From positions 1-5,797 of the forward strand of contig DLMX01000053.1 in NCBI GenBank assembly GCA_002479405.1: DNA of 5,797 nt. The letters are read 5' to 3'. The notes beneath the pieces were generated by a model. It saw nothing but the letters and a program-made list of their open reading frames with translations, made no database searches and was not told the DNA's origin. The DNA comes from Methylophilaceae bacterium UBA7525. GTDB lineage: Bacteria > Pseudomonadota > Gammaproteobacteria > Burkholderiales > Methylophilaceae. Positions 1 through 5,004 of the stretch are shown piece after piece (position 1 is the first letter of the stretch; each line of letters starts with the position of its first letter). Both the position numbers and the translations under genes were made by a program.

Positions 1-39
1 GACAACTTGAAAGCTCACGACAGGGCGATTGGGCAGGGC

Positions 40-68
40 TGGTCAATTGGTGAATGAACATGCATAAT
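40..68 (+). promoter_or_regulatory. Candidate sigma70-type promoter of the Phd/VapC module
   Basis: A -10-like CATAAT (63-68, five of six matches to TATAAT) lies 17 bases after a -35-like TGGTCA (40-45, four of six matches to TTGACA). Transcription would start near 75 and leave a leader of about 23 bases before the antitoxin ATG. The -10 element lies inside the inverted repeat described separately, the usual layout for an autoregulated toxin-antitoxin operon. The -35 is weak, so the call is tentative. Confidence 0.4.
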
Positions 69-85
69 TACACCAATATGTACAT
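46..85. promoter_or_regulatory. Putative antitoxin operator: 7-bp inverted repeat plus ATGTACAT palindrome
   Basis: ATTGGTG (46-52) and CACCAAT (71-77) form a perfect 7-bp inverted repeat with an 18-base spacer. The spacer holds a small palindrome, ATGCAT (60-65), and the -10-like box. Immediately after comes the perfect 8-bp palindrome ATGTACAT (78-85), two bases before the ribosome binding site. Phd/YefM antitoxins repress their own operons, and the E. coli yefM operator is built on palindromes with a TGTACA core, the same hexamer seen here at 79-84. Bound antitoxin or antitoxin-toxin complex would cover the promoter and leader. Autoregulation is inferred, not shown. Confidence 0.5.
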
Positions 86-97
86 TAGGAGGCCGAT

Positions 98-325
98 ATG
101 AGACAGGTCACCTTCACCGAAGTCCGCAACCACGCCAAGACCTATTTCGACATTGTCGAGTCGGGAGAATCTGTGCGTGTGCTACGCAACGGCAAGCCCA
201 TTGCCGACATCGTACCTGTGGTAGCCGATCTGCCATCGTGGAAACGTCGTAAAGCCCAGCCCCTCGTGTTGGACAGTATTTCTGTCAGCCGCTTGATTCT
301 CGAAGAGCGCGCATCAGGCGCCTGA
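98..325 (+). CDS. Phd/YefM-family (prevent-host-death) antitoxin
   Basis: This 75-residue protein should be the antitoxin of a type II toxin-antitoxin pair: it binds and blocks the PIN ribonuclease encoded next to it and represses its own operon. The N-terminal part (about 1-45) is typical Phd/YefM: a start like MRQVTFTEVRNHAKTYFDIV, then a beta-hairpin with RNGKPIADIVP (30-40). The C-terminal tail (about 46-75, rich in charged residues, ending ILEERASGA) would be the flexible toxin-binding segment. The length is normal for the family. The ATG is set by a strong AGGAGG (87-92), five bases upstream. The toxin start lies 10 bases after the stop, so the two are one operon with the antitoxin first, as usual. 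Phd-type antitoxins are often paired with VapC toxins, so the mix of family names is not odd. Confidence 0.9.
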   Translation: MRQVTFTEVRNHAKTYFDIVESGESVRVLRNGKPIADIVPVVADLPSWKRRKAQPLVLDSISVSRLILEERASGA

Positions 326-335
326 GGACGATCGG

Positions 336-749
336 GTGCGCGTTTTCTTCGATAGCTCGGCCTTCGCCAAGCGCTACATCAGCGAACCCGGCACCGACAA
401 GGTTCTGGCGTGGTGCGATCGGGCGACAGAAATCGGCCTGTCTGCCATTGCGCTGCCGGAAATCATTTCCGCGTTCTGTCGTTTGCGCCGCGAGGGCAGG
501 ATCAACGACACCCAATACCGGCAATTGAAAACCCTGCTGCTGGCGGACATCGAGGATGCAGCGATCTGCGACCTGACACCGCCGGTGTTGGCTCAATCGA
601 TTGCAAGCCTCGAGGCGAATATCCTGCGCGGCATGGATGCCATCCATATTGGCGGTGCCGTGGCATTGCAGGCCGATGTCTTCATATCAGAAGACGCACG
701 ACAGCGTGAAGCGGCAGGCATGGCCGGACTGCGAGTCGAGTCCGTGTAG
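336..749 (+). CDS. vapC: VapC-type PIN-domain ribonuclease toxin
   Basis: This 137-residue protein is a PIN-domain toxin, expected to be a Mg2+-dependent endoribonuclease that arrests translation when freed from its antitoxin. VapC enzymes commonly cut initiator tRNA or rRNA; the target here cannot be read from sequence. The acidic residues of the PIN site are all visible: D6 in FFDSSAF, E42 in LPEI, D101 in GMDAIHI and D120 in ISEDARQ. The toxin therefore looks intact and catalytically competent. The start is a GTG (336-338) served by GAGG (324-327), which overlaps the antitoxin stop codon; this suggests translational coupling and lower output of toxin than antitoxin. The C-terminus (GLRVESV) is where PIN folds normally end, so there is no sign of truncation. 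Confidence 0.92.
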   Translation: MRVFFDSSAFAKRYISEPGTDKVLAWCDRATEIGLSAIALPEIISAFCRLRREGRINDTQYRQLKTLLLADIEDAAICDLTPPVLAQSIASLEANILRGMDAIHIGGAVALQADVFISEDARQREAAGMAGLRVESV

Positions 750-760
750 CGGGAGCAAAA

Positions 761-810
761 CCAGGGACAGACCACGGTTTAATGACCCCCAATAATCCGT
801 GCCCCCTATT
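761..810. repeat. Imperfect inverted repeat in the spacer between the two toxin-antitoxin modules
   Basis: CACGGTTT (773-780) and AATCCGTG (794-801) pair with one mismatch around a 13-base loop. The flanks extend the resemblance: GGGACAGAC precedes the left arm and CCCCCT follows the right arm. The right half reads like the reverse complement of the left half with about five bases missing. There is no T-run after it, so it is a poor intrinsic terminator. It may be a decayed end of a small mobile or REP-like element. That origin is a guess from general resemblance and is not demonstrated. Confidence 0.35.
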
Positions 811-848
811 CCTTACGGTGGAACAGGGGCAGACCGGAAACTTGCGCA

Positions 849-890
849 TATATAAGCAAGGTACGCTTGTTTGATACACTGGTGCGCATG
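849..890 (+). promoter_or_regulatory. Possible promoter and start region of mntA
   Basis: An AT-rich patch in the otherwise GC-rich spacer holds TATAAG (851-856), a five-of-six match to a -10 box, but no good -35 lies 16-18 bases upstream. If it is used, transcription would begin near 863. The AAGG (858-861) that could serve the TTG start at 867 would then be lost, favouring the in-frame ATG at 888. If mntA is instead transcribed from the upstream vapC operon, the TTG start with AAGG five bases before it is plausible. Confidence 0.25.
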
Positions 891-1217
891 CGCTGCTCTG
901 CTATCGACCAACTGAATCCGCAGGATCGATCCGCTATCGAGCGGATCTTGGCGCCATGGCTGGCCAGTGAAGATGCCGGTCTGAAACTGTTTGGCTCCCG
1001 GGCGCGTGGCGATGCGCGGCGTGTATCCGACATCGATCTGGCCTTGATTGCCTCACAACCTATTGCGTTGGACGACATGGCGGCGCTGCGAGAGGCGCTG
1101 GAAGAATCCCCGGTTCCCTTTCGCATCGACCTGGTCGATTACGCCAGCGCGCCCGCGCACTTGCGTGCGGCAATCGATCGCGAGGGTATTCCATGGCCCG
1201 TTCAGACCGGCGCATAG
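867..1217 (+). CDS. mntA: MntA-type minimal nucleotidyltransferase (type VII antitoxin)
   Basis: This is a 116-residue minimal nucleotidyltransferase of the HI0073/MNT family. In type VII modules the MNT protein neutralises the HEPN ribonuclease partner by transferring AMP from ATP to a tyrosine near the toxin active site. The signature GSX10DXD is intact: G43 and S44 in LFGSRARGDA, D55 and D57 in SDIDLAL. A third acidic residue, D88 in FRIDLVDY, completes the metal site. Length is close to the family norm. The listed start is a TTG at 867 with AAGG (858-861) five bases before it. An in-frame GTG (882) and ATG (888) would give slightly shorter proteins (109 residues from the ATG) and leave the whole domain intact. 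The 3' end overlaps hepT by 25 bases, so the two are co-expressed. Confidence 0.88.
   Translation: MFDTLVRMRCSAIDQLNPQDRSAIERILAPWLASEDAGLKLFGSRARGDARRVSDIDLALIASQPIALDDMAALREALEESPVPFRIDLVDYASAPAHLRAAIDREGIPWPVQTGA
923..947. repeat. Overlapping perfect palindromes inside the 5' end of mntA
   Basis: GGATCGATCC (923-932) is a perfect 10-bp palindrome. Overlapping it, GATCCGCT (928-935) and AGCGGATC (940-947) form a perfect 8-bp inverted repeat around the four-base loop ATCG. Three GATC sites fall within these 25 bases (924, 928, 944). The region codes for about residues 19-27 of MntA, before the catalytic motif. The RNA hairpin could slow initiation or early elongation; this is inference, and it may be coincidence in a coding region. 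Confidence 0.45.
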
Positions 1218-1579
1218 CCACAGCCCTGCAGGCATTGGGTACGCTTGACGAACTGGCGTACCAACCATCCAGCAGCATCATTCGCGATGCCGCCATCCAG
1301 CGTTTTGAATACACCTTCGAGGCGACATGGAAAGCCGCGCAAGCCGTCCTCCTCGATCGTTACGGTATCGAACTGGCATCGCCCAAACCCGTTGTCCGTG
1401 CCAGTCTGGAAAATGGACTGCTTACAGAGGAAGAAGCCCGCATCGGACTTGCCATGGTCGATCATCGCAACCTGACCGCCCATACCTACAACGAAGAACT
1501 CGCCAACGAGATATTCGCGCAAATCCCCAGCTATCGCCGGCTGCTGCGTGAATGGCTGGAGCGGCTCGCCAAGGCTTGA
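1193..1579 (+). CDS. hepT: HepT-type HEPN ribonuclease toxin, HI0074 family
   Basis: This 128-residue protein belongs to the HI0074 family, once annotated as 'nucleotidyltransferase substrate-binding protein' and now known as the HEPN toxin of type VII toxin-antitoxin pairs. HEPN toxins act as dimers that cleave RNA. The family pattern is clear: FEYTFEATWKAAQ (38-50), the SPKPVVRASLENGL stretch (63-76) and the active-site motif RNLTAHTY (92-99), which is RX4HXY with R92, H97 and Y99. Y99 is the residue expected to be AMPylated by MntA. The protein is almost entirely alpha-helical and ends in a leucine-rich helix (LLREWLERLAKA). The ATG at 1193 has GAGGG (1182-1186) six bases upstream, inside mntA. 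The stop TGA (1577-1579) directly touches the ATG of the glycosyltransferase, leaving no room for a terminator. Confidence 0.9.
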   Translation: MARSDRRIATALQALGTLDELAYQPSSSIIRDAAIQRFEYTFEATWKAAQAVLLDRYGIELASPKPVVRASLENGLLTEEEARIGLAMVDHRNLTAHTYNEELANEIFAQIPSYRRLLREWLERLAKA

Positions 1580-2758
1580 ATGATCCGCACGCTTCTCTTC
1601 TCCACGCTCTACCCCAGCAGCGTGCGGCCGAACCACGGGATATTCGTCGAAACCCGCCTGCGCCACCTGCTGGCCAGTGGCGAAGTCGAAACCCGCGTCG
1701 TCGCCCCCGTGCCGTGGTTTCCCTTCAAGCACAAACGCTTCGGCGAATACGCCAAACACGCCGCCGTGCCGCGCCATGAAGTGCGCAATGGCATCGGCAT
1801 CGAGCATCCCCGTTACCTGCTGCTGCCCAAGGTCGGCATGAACAGCGCGCCCCATGCCCTCGCGCGTACCGGCCTCGCCGCCGCGAAGAAGCTGATTGCC
1901 GGGGGCTTCGACTTCGACCTCATCGACGCCCACTACTTCTATCCGGACGGCGTCGCGGCCACCATGATCGGCAAGGCGCTGGGCAAGCCGGTGGTCATCA
2001 CCGCGCGCGGCACCGACATCAACCTGATCCCCCAGTTCGACAAGCCGCGCCGCATGATCCTGCAAGCCGCCGAAGACTGCGCGGCGATGATCACCGTCTG
2101 CGCCGCGCTCAAGGACGCCATAGTCGGCCTTGGCGGGACGGCACGGAAGATCACCGCGCTGCGCAACGGCGTCGACCTCGAACTGTTCCAGCCCGAAGAC
2201 AAGGCCCGGGCCCGTGACGCCTTCGGCATGAACGACAAATTCGCCATCGCCTCGGTCGGCCATCTCATCGAACGCAAGGGGCATCATCTGGTCGTCGAAG
2301 CGCTGGCGGATATCCCCGACGCCGAGCTCTATATCGCCGGCGGCGGCGAAGAAGAAACGCGCCTGCGCGCGCTGGCCGGACAACTGGGCCTGACCCAACG
2401 GGTGCATTTTCTCGGTGCCATGCCGCAAGCCAGGCTGCGCACCCTCTACAGCGCCGTCGATTGCCTCGTGCTCGCCTCCAGCCGCGAAGGCTGGGCCAAC
2501 GTGCTGCTCGAAGCCATGGCCTGCGGCACGCCGGTGGTGGCCACCAATGTCTGGGGCACGCCCGAAGTCGTCGCATCTCCCGACGCGGGCGTACTGATGG
2601 ACGAGCGCAGCGCCGGGGGCATCGTGCGCGCGGTCGCCCGCCTGCGCGACGCTATGCCTACGAGGCAGGCCGCCCGCGCCTATGCTGAACGGTTCGGCTG
2701 GCAACCCACCACCGAAGGGCAGTTGGCGCTCTTTCGCCGTTTGTCCGGCGTGTCGTGA
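1580..2758 (+). CDS. GT4-family glycosyltransferase of the exopolysaccharide locus
   Basis: This 392-residue protein is a GT-B fold, retaining glycosyltransferase of family GT4. It is expected to act at the cytoplasmic membrane face, adding a sugar from a nucleotide-sugar donor to a lipid-linked glycan. The N-terminal acceptor domain (about 1-190) opens with LFSTLYPSSVRPNHGIFVE (6-24), the glycine/Rossmann start typical of TuaC-like enzymes. It also has DAHYFYPDG (116-124) and ARGTDIN (142-148). A linker with RNGVDLELF (195-203) leads to the donor domain (about 220-385), which has GHLIERKGHH (227-236, K233) and the EX7E motif (E303 to E311 in REGWANVLLEAMACGTPVV). The protein appears complete. 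Its ATG follows the hepT stop with no gap; AAGG (1571-1574) is five bases before it. Because the family N-terminus starts right here, the start is well supported. Donor and acceptor cannot be told from sequence. Confidence 0.92.
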   Translation: MIRTLLFSTLYPSSVRPNHGIFVETRLRHLLASGEVETRVVAPVPWFPFKHKRFGEYAKHAAVPRHEVRNGIGIEHPRYLLLPKVGMNSAPHALARTGLAAAKKLIAGGFDFDLIDAHYFYPDGVAATMIGKALGKPVVITARGTDINLIPQFDKPRRMILQAAEDCAAMITVCAALKDAIVGLGGTARKITALRNGVDLELFQPEDKARARDAFGMNDKFAIASVGHLIERKGHHLVVEALADIPDAELYIAGGGEEETRLRALAGQLGLTQRVHFLGAMPQARLRTLYSAVDCLVLASSREGWANVLLEAMACGTPVVATNVWGTPEVVASPDAGVLMDERSAGGIVRAVARLRDAMPTRQAARAYAERFGWQPTTEGQLALFRRLSGVS

Positions 2759-2770
2759 TACAAATGCGCC

Positions 2771-4045
2771 ATGCGTGACCTGATTCTCACCGCCTTCGTT
2801 CTCGGCACGATTCCCTTCATCCTCCGCAATCCCTACATCGGCCTGCTGATGTGGGTGTGGCTGGGCATCATGAACCCGCACCGGTTCACCTGGGGCTTCG
2901 CCTACAGCATGCCCTTCGCCCAGATCGTTGCGCTGTGCACGCTGATCGCCATGCTCGTGCATGCCAGGAAGCTCAATCCGCTGCCGAATGATCGCGCCGC
3001 CATCGCGCTGGTATTGTTCGTTGCATGGATATGCGTTTCACCGCTGTTCGCATTTCATCCGGACCGGGAGTGGGATCTCTGGGTGCGTGCCTTCAAGATC
3101 CAGTTCATGGTGCTGGTGTCTTTGCTCCTGATTACGGAACATCGCCATTTGCATTGGCTGACCTGGGTGCTGGCTCTCTCTGTCGGGTTCTTTGGCATCA
3201 AGGGAGGGGTCTTCACCATCCTGACTGCCGGTGCGAATCGCGTTTGGGGGCCGGCGCAGAGTTTTATTGCCGACAACAATACCTTGGCGCTGGCCATGAT
3301 CATGGTTGTCCCCCTGTTCCGTTACCTGCAATTGCACAGCGACAACAAATGGGTCAGGATCAGTTGCGTGGCGGCGATGCTGCTCTGTGTCGGTGCCGTC
3401 ATCGGATCGCATTCGCGCGGCGCTTTCCTCGCCTTGGCCGCGATGTCCTTCTTCCTGTTCACCAAGAGCCGTAAGAAGGGCCTGATCGGTATGGCGGTCC
3501 TCCTTGCTCTGCCGATTGCCTGGCAGTTCATGCCGGAGAACTGGACCGAACGCATGGCCTCAATCAAGACCTATAGCGAGGACGCCTCTGCAATGGGGCG
3601 GATCAATGCCTGGTGGGTCGCATGGAATGTCGCGGTCGACCGTTTCCCGCTCGGCGGAGGCTTCGTGCTTGACACGGCTGATGTATTCCAGCGTTATGCG
3701 CCCGACCCGACCAACATCAAGGTGGCGCACAGCATCTATTTCCAGATACTCGGCGAACACGGATTCGTCGGCCTGGCCCTTTTCCTGATGGTGTTCGGTT
3801 TTACCTGGTTGAACGGTAGCTGGGTGATGCGCTCGACCAAGGGAAAGTCGGAACTCCTGTGGGCTTACGATCTGGCCTCCATGTGCCAGGTGAGTCTCGT
3901 CGGCTATGCGGTGGGTGGCGCCTTCCTCAGCCTGACCTATTTCGACCTGCCTTATTACATCGTGGTCATCCTTATCGCGCTGCGACGGCTGGTGCGGCAG
4001 GAAATGGAATCTCCGGCATTGGCGCCAAAGGCTGCACCGGCATGA
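2771..4045 (+). CDS. Putative O-glycosylation ligase/O-antigen polymerase-like membrane protein, exosortase A-associated
   Basis: This 424-residue polytopic inner-membrane protein belongs to the WaaL/Wzy superfamily and, by its start, to the exosortase A-associated 'O-glycosylation ligase' family (TIGR03097-like, with a DUF5935-type N-terminal half). The name is a proposal: it may ligate glycan to PEP-CTERM proteins or polymerise the exopolysaccharide. Visible marks are MNPHRFTWGFAY (34-45), FGIKGGVFTILTAG near 141-154, SHSRGAFLAL (213-222, with R216 as in WaaL-like enzymes) and VAHSIYFQILGEHG (318-331), with the conserved His320. I count roughly ten hydrophobic segments, including about 5-18, 22-34, 48-63, 78-94, 110-121, 128-152, 171-185, 197-212, 216-230, 237-252, 332-348 and 393-404. 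The residues between 253 and 330 form the large periplasmic loop expected of this superfamily. It starts 12 bases after the glycosyltransferase with no strong Shine-Dalgarno, which hints at coupling. Its stop overlaps the deacetylase start. Confidence 0.9.
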   Translation: MRDLILTAFVLGTIPFILRNPYIGLLMWVWLGIMNPHRFTWGFAYSMPFAQIVALCTLIAMLVHARKLNPLPNDRAAIALVLFVAWICVSPLFAFHPDREWDLWVRAFKIQFMVLVSLLLITEHRHLHWLTWVLALSVGFFGIKGGVFTILTAGANRVWGPAQSFIADNNTLALAMIMVVPLFRYLQLHSDNKWVRISCVAAMLLCVGAVIGSHSRGAFLALAAMSFFLFTKSRKKGLIGMAVLLALPIAWQFMPENWTERMASIKTYSEDASAMGRINAWWVAWNVAVDRFPLGGGFVLDTADVFQRYAPDPTNIKVAHSIYFQILGEHGFVGLALFLMVFGFTWLNGSWVMRSTKGKSELLWAYDLASMCQVSLVGYAVGGAFLSLTYFDLPYYIVVILIALRRLVRQEMESPALAPKAAPA

Positions 4046-5004
4046 TCGAGTCGCTACCGTTGCTGGCTTGGCCATCGTTCCGGCAAGCATTGACAATTCT
4101 CATATTCCATCGCGTGTTGGCGGCACCCGACCCATTGCGGCCCGGGGAACCGGATGCGGCCGGATTCGACCAATTCATGAACTTTATCGCCCGTCATTTT
4201 GCCGTGCTGCCACTGCGCGAAGCTGCTGAACGTCTCAGGCAAGGCCGTCTGCCGCGACGCGCCTGCTGCATCACTTTCGACGACGGCTATGCCGACAATC
4301 TGACCGTCGCCTTGCCCATCCTCGAAAAATACCGGCTGCCCGCCACCGTGTTCATCGCCACCGGTTATCTAGATGGCGGTCGCATGTTCAACGATGCGGT
4401 AATCGATGCCATTGCCATGACCGGCCACACGCGTCTCGATCTGACGGAGGTTGGACTTGGCGAGCATTCAATCGCCAGCCTGGAGGAACGCCGGGCGGCG
4501 GTCTCCGCGATTCTGGAGCAGCTCAAGTACCGCCCGCCCGAGCAGCGTCGTCATGACGTCGCGCGCCTGCATGAGCTGTCAGACTGCGCTCCGCTTCCCA
4601 GCGACATCATGCTGACTTCGGAGCAGGTGCGGGAGCTTTCGCGCCGCGGGGTGGGCATCGGCGGTCATACCATCAATCATCCGATCCTGGCATCAGTTGA
4701 AGATGACGTGGCGCGGCAGGAAATCGCCGGAGGCAAGCAACGGCTGGAAGCGATTACCGGCAAGCCCGTGTCGACATTCGCCTATCCGAATGGCCGGCCT
4801 CACCGGGACTACGCTGCGCGCCACGTGGACATGGTGCGCGAACTCGGTTTCGAACTGGCCGTGAGTACCGCGCACGGCGTCGGCAATCCTGATGGCGACA
4901 GCTTCCAGTTGCCGCGTTTCACGCCGTGGGGAGCCACAAACGTAAAACGCTGCGCACAGATGTTGCGGAATGCGTGGACAGGAAGGGCCGCCGCTACATG
5001 TTGA
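4042..5004 (+). CDS. NodB-type polysaccharide deacetylase
   Basis: This 320-residue carbohydrate esterase family 4 protein should remove acetyl groups from N-acetylhexosamines of the glycan or a precursor, using a divalent metal. Motif 1 is TFDDGY (78-83, with base/metal residues D80 and D81). Motif 2 is GGHTINHP (207-214, with metal ligands H209 and H213). Motif 3-like FAYPNG is at 246-251, and the late LPRF (290-293) is also present. The N-terminal strand LTILIFHRVL (17-26) is typical of exopolysaccharide-cluster members. An insert of about 95 residues (112-206) lies between motifs 1 and 2. There is no clear signal peptide, suggesting cytoplasmic action on a lipid-linked precursor. I chose the ATG at 4042, which overlaps the ligase stop (ATGA) and has AAAGG ten bases upstream. 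The frame stays open back to 3859, but that would overlap the ligase by about 190 bases and add residues unlike the family. Confidence 0.9.
   Translation: MIESLPLLAWPSFRQALTILIFHRVLAAPDPLRPGEPDAAGFDQFMNFIARHFAVLPLREAAERLRQGRLPRRACCITFDDGYADNLTVALPILEKYRLPATVFIATGYLDGGRMFNDAVIDAIAMTGHTRLDLTEVGLGEHSIASLEERRAAVSAILEQLKYRPPEQRRHDVARLHELSDCAPLPSDIMLTSEQVRELSRRGVGIGGHTINHPILASVEDDVARQEIAGGKQRLEAITGKPVSTFAYPNGRPHRDYAARHVDMVRELGFELAVSTAHGVGNPDGDSFQLPRFTPWGATNVKRCAQMLRNAWTGRAAATC

Noticed and set aside
1..45. Possible 3' end of an upstream gene
   Set aside because: No frame shows a recognisable protein end, and the piece is too short to judge.
773..801. Intrinsic terminator after vapC
   Set aside because: The stem has a mismatch and a 13-base loop, and no T-run follows on either strand.
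2764..2766. ATG just before the ligase start
   Set aside because: It is out of frame with the ligase; the ATG at 2771 begins the conserved MRDLILTAF N-terminus.
1202..2962. Very long open frame on the - strand (586 codons)
   Set aside because: It runs antisense across hepT, the glycosyltransferase and the start of the ligase, all with clear family motifs. Its translation is rich in His, Gln, Gly, Asp and Arg, as expected for the shadow of a GC-rich coding strand, and it shows no recognisable domain.
3859..4041. Upstream extension of the deacetylase frame
   Set aside because: The extension lies wholly inside the ligase gene in another frame and has no family similarity. ATG 4042 gives the normal stop/start overlap and a start just before the conserved LTILIFHRVL strand.
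3560..4096. Open frame of 178 codons on the - strand
   Set aside because: It is antisense to the ligase C-terminal half, which has conserved motifs and membrane segments, and its own translation is rich in Gln, His and Glu with no domain.
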